42,864 bases of DNA from Deltaproteobacteria bacterium (GTDB lineage: Bacteria > Desulfobacterota > Desulfovibrionia > Desulfovibrionales > Desulfovibrionaceae): positions 1 to 42,864 of the forward strand of contig JAITWK010000016.1 in assembly GCA_031285295.1 (NCBI GenBank), given 5' to 3'. Shown piece after piece: positions 33,516-41,002 of the stretch; the stretch's first letter is position 1, and the number at the start of each line of letters is the position of its first letter. The notes under the pieces are model-generated. The model ran no database searches. It was not told where the DNA came from and saw only the letters and a list, made by a program, of their open reading frames with translations. Made by a program: the position numbers and the translations under genes.

Positions 33516-34835
33516 ATGCTAAATATTCGTAAAAGCTTGCTACAGTTCGTATTTGCCGGTTCCTATATGAAGCGCTGGAACGATAAACTGCGCCCCATGG
33601 AGTTTATCGAGGCCGACAAACAGGCGCACAAAATGATTGTGGCCTGGATTCTGTGCCGTCTTAACGGCGGCCCCTCCCAGGCGGATCGGCTGGCTCTGGA
33701 GCAGGAAGTGGTAGAACGCGGCATATTCGATTACTTTTTTCGCCTGGTAATTACCGATATCAAGCCGCCGGTCTACTATCGCATTAAGACCAACCCCAAA
33801 GATTACGCCCAGCTGGTGAGCTGGGTGCTTTCCGAGCTTGAGCCGCTGCTGCGCCCGCTGGATGCGGGGGGTGCGGGCGGCGGTTTCTGGAGCCGTCTGG
33901 TGGATTATATCAGAGAGCCGGACCGGGGTGATTTGGCCGCGCACATACTGGACGCGGCTCATAACTACGCCAGTAGCTGGGAGCTGGGTATTCTTAGCCC
34001 AATGAACCATTTCGACCCGGAAATGCCGGATATTGAGGCGGATTTCAAAAAAAAGCTGGCGGCCCGCATGGATTTGGCCGGTTTGAGCGAGATGGTGTCC
34101 GAACCGCGCTTTGCCCCGCCCGGACGGAGCGCGGCGGAGCAGGAAAAGGCGGAACGATCCGCCCTGGGTGGTTTTGCCAAGCTTTGCGGCCAGTTGCGTT
34201 TTCAAAAACGCTGGTCGCAGACGCCGCGTGTGCCGGAAACCTCAGTTATGGGGCATATGCTCATGGTGGCCTGCTACGCCTATTTTTTCAGTCTGGCTGT
34301 GGAGGCTTGCCCGGCCCGCAAGGTGAACAACTATTTTTGCGCCCTCTTTCACGACTTGCCCGAAGTGCTCACGCGTGACATCATTTCGCCGGTAAAAAAA
34401 TCCAGCGACAGTTTAAGCGAACTGGTGCGCGAGTATGAGAACGAGGAACTGGAACGCCGTGTTTTTGCTCCCCTGCGCGCCGAAGGCTATGCGGATTTGG
34501 TGGATCGCCTGGGTTATTACCTCGGTGTGGAGGTGGGTTCGGAATTTACGGAATGCGTCCGCCTGGATGATGGGGGCGCGGCTGGCAGCAGGCCCTCTGC
34601 CGTCAGTTTTGAGGATCTGCAAACGCGTTACAATCAGGATATTTTTGATCCCAAAGATGGCAAGCTGCTGAAAGCCTGCGACAACATCGCGGCTTTTATT
34701 GAAGCCTATACCGCCGTGCGTAACGGCATCAGCTCGGACCAGCTGCATCAGGCCATCTGGCGCATCCGCAGCGAGAACTCCAAACTGGAAATCGGCGGGG
34801 TGCATGTGGGGGCGTTACTGGCCGACTTCACCTAG
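33516..34835 (+). CDS. HD-domain phosphohydrolase-like protein
   Basis: A 439-residue protein with an HD-superfamily domain in its C-terminal half: His near residue 245 (GHMLMVACYAYFF), the His-Asp pair near 277 (CALFHDLPEVLTRDIISPVK), and a later Asp-Asn (KACDNIAAFIEAY) that may supply the last metal ligand. This arrangement resembles YfbR-type 5'-nucleotidase/HD hydrolases. The N-terminal half (residues 1-180) is mostly helical and contains AHKMIVAWIL and AAHILDAAHNYA segments but no complete second HD site. Start ATG 33516 has only GAGCG upstream. Substrate unknown; a nucleotide is the best guess. Confidence 0.75.
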   Translation: MLNIRKSLLQFVFAGSYMKRWNDKLRPMEFIEADKQAHKMIVAWILCRLNGGPSQADRLALEQEVVERGIFDYFFRLVITDIKPPVYYRIKTNPKDYAQLVSWVLSELEPLLRPLDAGGAGGGFWSRLVDYIREPDRGDLAAHILDAAHNYASSWELGILSPMNHFDPEMPDIEADFKKKLAARMDLAGLSEMVSEPRFAPPGRSAAEQEKAERSALGGFAKLCGQLRFQKRWSQTPRVPETSVMGHMLMVACYAYFFSLAVEACPARKVNNYFCALFHDLPEVLTRDIISPVKKSSDSLSELVREYENEELERRVFAPLRAEGYADLVDRLGYYLGVEVGSEFTECVRLDDGGAAGSRPSAVSFEDLQTRYNQDIFDPKDGKLLKACDNIAAFIEAYTAVRNGISSDQLHQAIWRIRSENSKLEIGGVHVGALLADFT

Positions 34836-34897
34836 ATCCTGCCTGTACGAGCGCCTTTTTGCCAGAGAGCAAAAAGTCATCCCGCGTAAACAGGATC
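34835..34897. terminator. Nested hairpin terminator between HD gene and Smr gene
   Basis: Outer arms GATCCTG (34835-34841) and CAGGATC (34891-34897); inner hairpin CTTTTTGC, CAGAGA, GCAAAAAG (34855-34876). It begins on the last base of the HD gene stop codon and ends three bases before the end of the convergent Smr gene. The T/A-rich inner stem resembles that of the 15007 repeat. Confidence 0.65.
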
Positions 34898-34900
34898 AGG

Positions 34901-35962
34901 CTAAAGGTCAAAGCCAGCGCCATCGCCAGCCACGATGTCCCAGCGAATCTTGCCGCTGCTCTTTTTCAGCTTGCGTAAAAGTACATAAATGGCTCCGGCC
35001 CCGCCGTCTTTGGGCTGGGCCGTGCAAAAAGCCAGCACCACCCGTTTTAGAGGGTCGCGGGTCAGCCAGTTCTGTATATTTTGCCGCAGTACGGCGAAGC
35101 CGCCGGGCGAATTTTTGCCCCGTCCGGTCACCACGACTAAAGCCCGTTGCCCCTTGTTATAGGAATGGCGGATAAATTCTACCAGCGCCGCATAAGCTTG
35201 CTCGGCGTTCTGCCCATGCAGGTCGATATGGCTTTCCGGGCTGTAGCGCCCGGCCCGCAGCTTGCTCAGAATCAGAGGATCCAGGCCCATGACGTGCCCT
35301 TCAAAAAACTCCTCGGTGTATTCCAGGGAGAATTCAATTTTGCCCTGCAAGAAATCCTCAAGATAAGATCGGTTCAGATCCGCCGCCAGCTTGCGCTGCG
35401 CATCGGCTAAAGATGGTGTGCGCGGAGTTTCCCGCCCTTTGGCCTCCACTGGTGTGACGCCCTGCATGGCCCGGGCGAAAAAATCCGCGTCCTCGCCAGG
35501 TTGATCGGGATCGCTCTGGTCTGAACCGAATTGCTTTGGAGCGGGCTGAGCCGGGACGTGTTGTTTTAAGCCGGGTTGGATTTGCCTGGTCTGCTCCGGG
35601 CCCGCAAGAGCAATTTCCTTCTTGTTGTCCGGTTGCCGCAAAGCAGATTCAAAAGCACGGCCGCTTGCGCTTTCCTTTTGTAATGGCTTAAAACTGCTGC
35701 TGCTTACCGCGTTGAAAAAAAGCTCCGCGTCTGTGTCTTCCGGCGCGGCGGTTTCGCTTTTGCCTGTTTGTGGGGCGCTTGGCCTGGATGCGGTCTGTTT
35801 GGCTCCGGCAGCGGGTTTTTCCTGCTTTTCGTTCGTTTTTAAGTTTTTGCCAATCGCGGCAAAGGGATTGAAAAAGTTTTCGGAATCGCCGGGTTTGCCC
35901 GGCTGGTCCGTTTTGTTCGTTTTATCCGCTTTATTCTGTTTATCCCGTTGCTGTCTGCCCAT
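34901..35962 (-). CDS. Smr-domain protein with long disordered N-terminus
   Basis: A 353-residue protein whose C-terminal ~90 residues form an Smr (small MutS-related) domain: HIDLHGQNAEQAYAALVEFI (the LDLHG motif as IDLHG), VVTGRGKNSPGG (the TGxG motif) and a final KDGGAGAIYVLLRK. Smr domains are nucleases acting on DNA or RNA, including stalled-ribosome mRNA in some bacteria. Residues 1-190 are Lys/Gln/Pro/Asp-rich with little hydrophobic character, including a repeat-like run of Gln-Pro and Asp-Gln-Pro units near 135-160, and are probably disordered. No MutS ATPase is present. GGGAT lies nine bases before the ATG. Confidence 0.85.
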   Translation of the reverse strand: MGRQQRDKQNKADKTNKTDQPGKPGDSENFFNPFAAIGKNLKTNEKQEKPAAGAKQTASRPSAPQTGKSETAAPEDTDAELFFNAVSSSSFKPLQKESASGRAFESALRQPDNKKEIALAGPEQTRQIQPGLKQHVPAQPAPKQFGSDQSDPDQPGEDADFFARAMQGVTPVEAKGRETPRTPSLADAQRKLAADLNRSYLEDFLQGKIEFSLEYTEEFFEGHVMGLDPLILSKLRAGRYSPESHIDLHGQNAEQAYAALVEFIRHSYNKGQRALVVVTGRGKNSPGGFAVLRQNIQNWLTRDPLKRVVLAFCTAQPKDGGAGAIYVLLRKLKKSSGKIRWDIVAGDGAGFDL

Positions 35963-36181
35963 AAAAATTATCCCTCAGGTTGGCAAATTCGGCTGTGCTG
36001 CCGCCAAGCATTAATGTGGTCGGAACATACTTTAAAGGCCGGGCAGCGTCCATATCTTCGACGTTGACTGAGCAAGGCAGGCACTGCCGGATCGCCTACA
36101 GCATTGAAATACCAAAGCCGCTATGCTAGTCTGGATCGTAAGTGTAAAATAACTGGCCCGACCATAGCTGGAGACGCGCAT

Positions 36182-37291
36182 ATGCAGGGGGAACCTCTTT
36201 TTCTGGGTATTTATGCCAACTCTGCCGAGGCGGAAGCCGGAGGCGGGCAGAAAGTATCCCGCTGGCACGCCTGGGGATTGCCTGATGGCAACTTTCTGGT
36301 GCAAAAAATCCTTACTGATAGTCAGAAGGGCAGGCTTGCTCCTCCGAAACCGATGCGGATAGGCGAGGAAACTTTTTTTGCCGACTTTCGGGTTTTTGCC
36401 GCTTTCAGTTCCAGATACAACCCGGTTTTTCCGCGTGATCCATCTGAATGGCAGGATCGGACCGAGGGGAAAGGCGCTACGGCGGATCTGGCTGACAGCG
36501 CCGAGCCGGAGCAATTTGAAGGACCAATCGAGCGGGCTGATCGTATTGAAACTGACGAACCGAATTTTTCGCGTAGCGGGTCAGGCAAGCGTGATTGGGC
36601 GGGCAAACCGGCCCCTGGCGCCCACACTGCGGATGGCGTTGACGGTGAGCCCCCTGCTGCTGCCAGGCGTGAGCAAGCGGCGCAAGCCTCTGTTTGGGAT
36701 AAGCCGACCAGTTTTGCTGATTTTCTGGCCATGAGCGCAGCCGAGGCTGCGGCGGAAGACGAAGCCGGGCAAGCTCAAAACTCCAATTATGTTATTGTCA
36801 AAGGAAAGTCGGAAAAAAAATCCGGCTATCAGTTACGTTCTTTTTCCATGGAGGCCGAAGCATCAACGCCTGACGGCCCGGTTGAGATGAGCGCCGAGGA
36901 AGTGGCCAGAGTAGAAGAACGCTTTCTCGCTGATTTTTCCATGACCCTGATCAAATTGCGGGACAAAAGGCAGGAAGCCTTGCACGGCATGCAGAAACTG
37001 GCTGACAGCTCCGGCCCCTTCGCGCGTGAGCATAAATTTATGTTTACCGATTGCGGTCTGGCCATGCGCAAACGCAATCTTTACGCTCTGGCCGAACGCT
37101 TCCATGAAAAGGCCCGTGGGCTGGCTCCGCAGGACGAGCATATACTTTTCAATCTGGCCAGAGTGATGTATGAATCCGGCAAAACGAGCAAGGCCAGGGA
37201 GTATCTGGGTTTATCCCTGGAAATAAACCCGGACTTTAAAGCTGGTAGGGATTTTTTGGCTTTTGTTGATGGGTTGCGCGTAAAATCGTAG
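36182..37291 (+). CDS. Hypothetical protein with C-terminal TPR-like repeats
   Basis: A 369-residue soluble protein I cannot assign to a named family. Residues 1-90 form a compact domain with aromatic and Phe-rich strands (GIYANSAEAEAGGGQKVSRW, ETFFADFRVFAAFSSRY); its layout resembles the N-terminus of uncharacterised TPR proteins in Desulfovibrio. Residues 95-240 are polar, low in hydrophobic content and likely disordered. The C-terminal 110 residues are helical with about two TPR-like units (NLYALAERFHEKARGLAPQD; ILFNLARVMYESGKTSKARE; YLGLSLEINPDFKAG). ATG 36182 is preceded by GGAG at eight bases; an in-frame ATG at 36104 lacks a ribosome site. Confidence 0.7.
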   Translation: MQGEPLFLGIYANSAEAEAGGGQKVSRWHAWGLPDGNFLVQKILTDSQKGRLAPPKPMRIGEETFFADFRVFAAFSSRYNPVFPRDPSEWQDRTEGKGATADLADSAEPEQFEGPIERADRIETDEPNFSRSGSGKRDWAGKPAPGAHTADGVDGEPPAAARREQAAQASVWDKPTSFADFLAMSAAEAAAEDEAGQAQNSNYVIVKGKSEKKSGYQLRSFSMEAEASTPDGPVEMSAEEVARVEERFLADFSMTLIKLRDKRQEALHGMQKLADSSGPFAREHKFMFTDCGLAMRKRNLYALAERFHEKARGLAPQDEHILFNLARVMYESGKTSKAREYLGLSLEINPDFKAGRDFLAFVDGLRVKS

Positions 37292-37300
37292 CATATTCGG

Positions 37301-37332
37301 TAGAGCCTCATTTTGCCGTGATGCTTAGTCAG
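37301..37332. repeat. Detached outer-arm fragment of the repeat family (before AMIN gene)
   Basis: TAGAGCCTCATTTTGCCGTG followed by ATGCTTAGTCAG matches the left outer arm, bulge and GTCAG of the 15007 and 39575 elements. No right arm or GAGTAC apex follows. It lies in the 63-bp gap between the TPR-like and AMIN genes. Confidence 0.6.
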
Positions 37333-37354
37333 AATTTCAAGGAGAAATCAGGCG

Positions 37355-38389
37355 ATGAACAAATATATAACCCTGCTTTTGCTGGGTGTTGTGCTTGCGG
37401 CCATGTTGCTGGTGTTTGGCGTACATATGAATAAATTTTCGGACGGGAACGGCCAGACCGAAACCGTTGTAGCCGAAAATGCTGCGGCTGAAGCCGGGGC
37501 AAGCGATTCCAAACCGGATGAAGCCGCCGCTCAAAGCACTTCGCAAGGCGCTTCTTCTGACGCTTCCGCCAGTGCTGCCCCTAATGCTTCTTCTGACGCG
37601 TCCGTCAATGTATCCACTGCCAGCGGGCGAATCGAAAATGGCCAAACACTGGCTGAAACTCGCGCCCAGGCATCCGCTCAAATGATTGAGGCCGCTCAAA
37701 ATGCACCAGCCGATCCGGCTCAGAGCGGCACGCCAGCCCAGGGATCTGCCCGGCAAAACCAGAGCACGGCCAGTGTTGATCAAAGCCGGAACACGCCAGG
37801 CGCGGCGCAGAACCCGAACACCGCAAACGCTGCTTCGAACCAGCCCTCGTCAGGCATTGTTCAGGAGCCGGGCGCTGCCAACGCCGCGCAAGCTCAAAGC
37901 ACGGTACAGGGGCAGAGCGCGGCCAGCACCGCCCCGCGCCAAAGCGTTGCTCAGAATCAGCCCACAGCCAGTGCCACCCAAAGCCAAAGCGCTGTTACCG
38001 CCGCTCAGAACAAGCCGACTGCAAGCGCCGCCCAGAGCCAGCCGGTTGCGACCCCGGCCAAGCCGCTTTCGATAACACATGGTAAGGGCAGCATCAAAAG
38101 TATGGCTCTCAAGTTTCGCGGCAAGGGGCTTTACCTTGCCATTGAAGCCGACAGTCCCATGCCGGCCAAGTATTTTTTGCTCCACCAACCGGAGCGGCTG
38201 GTAGTGGATTTGCCCGGCACCTGGAAAAACATCAGTCTGCCGACAGTGCCGCAAAACCTGCTGGTCAGCAAAATCCGTCAGGGCCGCCAGCCTGATTCCG
38301 ACCGTTTTGTGCTGGATCTCACTCGCCCGCTCAAAGTGCATAGTTTGGTGCGCATTAGTGATACAAAAGTCGAGATTGTCTTTGAATAG
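37355..38389 (+). CDS. AMIN-domain envelope protein with Ala/Gln/Ser linker
   Basis: A 344-residue protein with a short cytoplasmic start, one membrane segment (about residues 4-24: ITLLLLGVVLAAMLLVFGV), and a very long low-complexity linker (about 30-235) made of Ala, Gln, Ser, Asn, Thr and Pro, with imperfect repeats of the type AQSQ, AQNQ and SAAQ-N/Q-K/Q-PTAS. The C-terminal ~100 residues form an AMIN-like domain (KSMALKFRGKGLYLAIEADS; FLLHQPERLVVDLPGTWKNI; FVLDLTRPLKVH). AMIN domains target periplasmic proteins to peptidoglycan or the division site, and occur in secretin and amidase systems. Here it stands alone, so a peptidoglycan-associated role is inference. AAGGAG precedes the ATG. 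Confidence 0.8.
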   Translation: MNKYITLLLLGVVLAAMLLVFGVHMNKFSDGNGQTETVVAENAAAEAGASDSKPDEAAAQSTSQGASSDASASAAPNASSDASVNVSTASGRIENGQTLAETRAQASAQMIEAAQNAPADPAQSGTPAQGSARQNQSTASVDQSRNTPGAAQNPNTANAASNQPSSGIVQEPGAANAAQAQSTVQGQSAASTAPRQSVAQNQPTASATQSQSAVTAAQNKPTASAAQSQPVATPAKPLSITHGKGSIKSMALKFRGKGLYLAIEADSPMPAKYFLLHQPERLVVDLPGTWKNISLPTVPQNLLVSKIRQGRQPDSDRFVLDLTRPLKVHSLVRISDTKVEIVFE

Positions 38390-38418
38390 TTGACTATAAC
38401 AAGCCATAGGCATATCAG
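38390..38418 (+). promoter_or_regulatory. Probable thiamine operon promoter
   Basis: TTGACT (38390-38395) and TATCAG (38413-38418) are 17 bp apart; the predicted start at about 38425 coincides with the first bases of the TPP aptamer, which supports the call. Confidence 0.6.
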
Positions 38419-38424
38419 TAAAAA

Positions 38425-38515
38425 AGCGCTGGGGGAGTCCGCATCCGGACTGAGAGTGGCCGACAGGGCCAGACCCCTTGAACCTGAAGCAGCAGTACTG
38501 CCGTAGGGAAGCGAG
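38425..38515 (+). ncRNA. TPP riboswitch (THI element)
   Basis: Contains the conserved thiamine-pyrophosphate aptamer elements in order: GGGGGAGTCC, CTGAGA (38450-38455), CCCTTGAACCTGA, and GTAGGGAAGCG. CGCT (38427-38430) pairs with AGCG (38510-38513) to form P1. It controls the thiS-thiG-thiH-thiF-thiE-thiD genes; with TPP bound, expression should fall. Confidence 0.95.
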
Positions 38516-38536
38516 AAGTCAGCCCCACAAATCAAG

Positions 38537-38569
38537 GTCCTTCCCGTTTCCGGCGGGGAGGACTTTTTT
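38537..38569 (+). terminator. Riboswitch expression platform: terminator overlapping the thiS ribosome site
   Basis: GTCCTTCCCG (38537-38546) pairs with CGGGGAGGAC (38554-38563), with one G-T pair, followed by six Ts (38564-38569) and immediately by the thiS ATG. The right arm contains the Shine-Dalgarno GGAGG (38557-38561). The same hairpin can therefore stop transcription and hide the ribosome site. Confidence 0.85.
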
Positions 38570-38803
38570 ATGAGCACTATTAATAATTCTGGCGGACCGG
38601 AATTACGCTTCATCCTTAACGGCGAGGCGGTCACCTGCCCGGACGGGCAAAATCTGGGCGGTTATCTCACCTCCGCCGGTCTTGATCCCAAAAAAGTCGT
38701 AGCCGAAATCAACGGACAAATCCTTAAACCCGAACACTTCACCGATTATCTGCTCAACGCGGGCGATCAGGTGGAGATAATCCACTTTGTGGGCGGAGGT
38801 TAA
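38570..38803 (+). CDS. thiS: Sulfur-carrier protein ThiS
   Basis: Ubiquitin-like sulfur carrier for thiazole synthesis, 77 residues, ending in the diglycine tail (IIHFVGGG) whose last Gly becomes the thiocarboxylate after adenylation by ThiF. Family segments [14 protein letters not shown] and [14 protein letters not shown] are present. About ten residues longer at the N-terminus than the shortest ThiS proteins. The start codon directly follows the riboswitch terminator T-run. thiG begins one base after its stop. Confidence 0.93.
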   Translation: MSTINNSGGPELRFILNGEAVTCPDGQNLGGYLTSAGLDPKKVVAEINGQILKPEHFTDYLLNAGDQVEIIHFVGGG

Positions 38804-38804
38804 C

Positions 38805-39578
38805 ATGCATTGCGACAACTTTGTTCTCGGCGGCAAAACCCTGACCAGCCGCCTGCTTATTGGCACCGGAAAATACGGCAATGATGCCCTGATCCCTGAA
38901 ATAGCCGAGGCTTCCGGGGCCGAGGTAATTACCGTGGCCCTGCGCCGGGTGGATATGTCCAATGCCAAGGGGAATATCCTGCGGCAGATTCCGCCGCATA
39001 TGCAACTCTTGCCTAACACTTCCGGAGCCAGAAATGCCGACGAAGCTGTGCGTCTGGCTCGCCTGGCCCGCGCCGCCGGTGTGGGTGACTGGATCAAGAT
39101 CGAAGTTATTTCCGATACCCGGCACCTGCTGCCGGATGGCTACGAAACCGCCAAAGCTACCGAAATCCTGGCCAGGGATGGCTTTGTGGTGCTGCCCTAC
39201 ATGAACCCGGATCTTTATGTTGCCAGAGATCTGGTCAACGCCGGAGCCGCCGCCGTCATGCCGCTGGGCGCTCCTATCGGCAGCAATCGCGGCCTGGCTA
39301 CCCGTGAGATGATCAGCATCCTGCTGGAAGAAATCGAACTGCCGATCATCGTGGACGCGGGCATCGGGCGCCCCTCCCAGGCTTGCGAGGCCATGGAAAT
39401 GGGCGCGTCCGCCTGTCTGGTGAACACGGCCATTGCCAGCGCCAATGATCCGGTGCTTATGGCCGCAGCCTTTGGCCGGGCCGTTGAAGCCGGGCGGCGG
39501 GCCTGGCTGGCTGGTATGGGCCGGGTGCTGGACAAAGGGGCCGAGGCATCTTCGCCTCTGACCGGCTTTCTTGGATAG
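38805..39578 (+). CDS. thiG: Thiazole synthase ThiG
   Basis: TIM-barrel enzyme that forms the thiazole phosphate ring from deoxyxylulose 5-phosphate, ThiS thiocarboxylate and the iminoglycine made by ThiH. The 257-residue protein has [16 protein letters not shown], the Schiff-base Lys98 ([10 protein letters not shown]), phosphate-binding strands [12 protein letters not shown] and [19 protein letters not shown], and [16 protein letters not shown] 38805 follows GGAGG (38795-38799) at a five-base spacing. Its TAG stop forms part of the outer arm of the repeat that separates it from thiH. Confidence 0.96.
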   Translation: MHCDNFVLGGKTLTSRLLIGTGKYGNDALIPEIAEASGAEVITVALRRVDMSNAKGNILRQIPPHMQLLPNTSGARNADEAVRLARLARAAGVGDWIKIEVISDTRHLLPDGYETAKATEILARDGFVVLPYMNPDLYVARDLVNAGAAAVMPLGAPIGSNRGLATREMISILLEEIELPIIVDAGIGRPSQACEAMEMGASACLVNTAIASANDPVLMAAAFGRAVEAGRRAWLAGMGRVLDKGAEASSPLTGFLG

Positions 39579-39701
39579 TGCCTCATTTTGCCGTGATACT
39601 GCGTCAGGCAACGTTGTTTTGCATCCGGTCGAGTACGAGAAGAGTACACTCCCGTCGCAAAAAACTCGTCTTCCTTGTCTGACGACAAAAGCAGGCACTA
39701 T
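39575..39701. repeat. Nested inverted-repeat element, copy 2 (between thiG and thiH)
   Basis: A 127-bp element with perfect 9-bp terminal arms ATAGTGCCT (39575-39583) and AGGCACTAT (39693-39701), starting over the thiG stop codon. Inner paired arms TTTTG/CAAAA and CGTCAG/CTGACG match copy 1, as do the left bulge CCGTGATACT and the apex GAGTAC-N5-GAGTAC (39631-39647). Compared with copy 1 the terminal arms differ at two pairs, each changed on both sides so that pairing is kept. Confidence 0.8.
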
Positions 39702-39757
39702 CTGGTGCGCTCAAACAGTTTGATAATTGCGGATTAAATTTTTTAGGGGAACTGCTT

Positions 39758-41002
39758 ATGTATACAGCCATCGAAGACGGGTTTTATCCCGAATTACAAC
39801 GGGTGCAGGCTCTGGATGCTCAGGGCGTGATCCGGGCGGCGGATGCCGGAACGGTACAGGCGGCTCTGGCCAGGCCAGTGTTGTCGGAAGAAGATTTTCT
39901 GACCCTGCTTTCTCCGGCTGCGCTTCCTTTTCTGGAAGATTTGGCCCGCCGTGCCCAAGCCGAAACCTTGCGCAACTTTGGCCGGGGTATCCAGTTTTTC
40001 ACGCCGCTGTACCTGGCCAACTACTGCACAAACCGCTGCGTTTACTGCGGTTTCAGCACCAAACGCGATATCAAAAGGCGTAAACTCAGCCTGGAAGAAG
40101 TGGAAATCGAAGCCAAAGCCATTGCAGCTACAGGGCTGCGCAAAATTCTGGCTTTGACCGGCGATGCCCCAAACCTTACCGGGGCCAGCTATCTGGCTGA
40201 TTGCATCCGGGTGCTGGCCCGGCATTTCAGTTCGGTTGCCATCGAGGTACCCTCCATGACCGTGGAGGAATACGCCATGCAGGTGGCCGCCGGGGCGGAC
40301 AGCATGACCATGTTCCAGGAAACCTACAACCACGAACGCTATCTGGAGTTGCACCCCGGCGGGCCCAAGCGCGATTTCCTCTTCCGGCTGGACGCGCCGC
40401 AACGTGCAATTCAGGGCGGTATGCGCTCCGTCAATCTGGGGCCGCTGCTCGGACTTGATGACTGGCATGCCGACGTTCTGGCCGTGGCCGCCCACGCCCG
40501 CTGGCTATTGCGTAAATATCCGCAGGTTGAGGTAAGTGTATCACTGCCGCGTATGCGCCCGCATACCGAGGGCGGCGAAGCGCAGTTCATGCCGCTGGAT
40601 GTTGATAATACCGTGTTTGTGCAGATTCTTACCGCCTTGCGCTGTTTTCTGCCCCAATGCGGCATAACCATGTCCTCGCGTGAACCGGCTTGGCTGCGCG
40701 ACAAGCTTTTGCCGTTGGGCGTAACACGGGTTTCCGCCGGAGTCTGTACGGCGGTTGGCGGACATGCGGATGCGGCAAGGCAGTCCTGCGCTACGGCTGC
40801 TAATTTGCAAGCAAACACTGGAGCCAACGAAAATGGCGAAGACAAGCCGCAGTTTGATATTTCTGATGACCGCTCAGTGGATGAAATGGCCGCTGACTTG
40901 CTGGCGCTTGGTTACCAGCCGGTCTTTTCCGACTGGCTTTTGGGCGGTCAGGGCGCGGATCAGCTTACTGGCGGCGTGAATCAGGCTTTGGGGCGCTCGT
41001 GA
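39758..41002 (+). CDS. thiH: 2-iminoacetate synthase ThiH (radical SAM tyrosine lyase)
   Basis: Cleaves tyrosine with S-adenosylmethionine to give dehydroglycine (2-iminoacetate) for ThiG; this is the anaerobic route, replacing the glycine oxidase ThiO. The 414-residue protein has the radical SAM motif Cys90-x3-Cys94-x2-Cys97 (NYCTNRCVYCGF), the GEAP-like strand (here LTGDAPNL), and the ThiH segments VPSMTVEEYAMQVAAGADSM and FRLDAPQRAIQGGMRSVNLG. Near residues 330-365 an Ala/Asn-rich stretch lengthens the C-terminal part relative to the usual ~370 residues. AGGGGA precedes the ATG. The repeat at 39575 lies in the 179-bp gap upstream. Confidence 0.94.
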   Translation: MYTAIEDGFYPELQRVQALDAQGVIRAADAGTVQAALARPVLSEEDFLTLLSPAALPFLEDLARRAQAETLRNFGRGIQFFTPLYLANYCTNRCVYCGFSTKRDIKRRKLSLEEVEIEAKAIAATGLRKILALTGDAPNLTGASYLADCIRVLARHFSSVAIEVPSMTVEEYAMQVAAGADSMTMFQETYNHERYLELHPGGPKRDFLFRLDAPQRAIQGGMRSVNLGPLLGLDDWHADVLAVAAHARWLLRKYPQVEVSVSLPRMRPHTEGGEAQFMPLDVDNTVFVQILTALRCFLPQCGITMSSREPAWLRDKLLPLGVTRVSAGVCTAVGGHADAARQSCATAANLQANTGANENGEDKPQFDISDDRSVDEMAADLLALGYQPVFSDWLLGGQGADQLTGGVNQALGRS

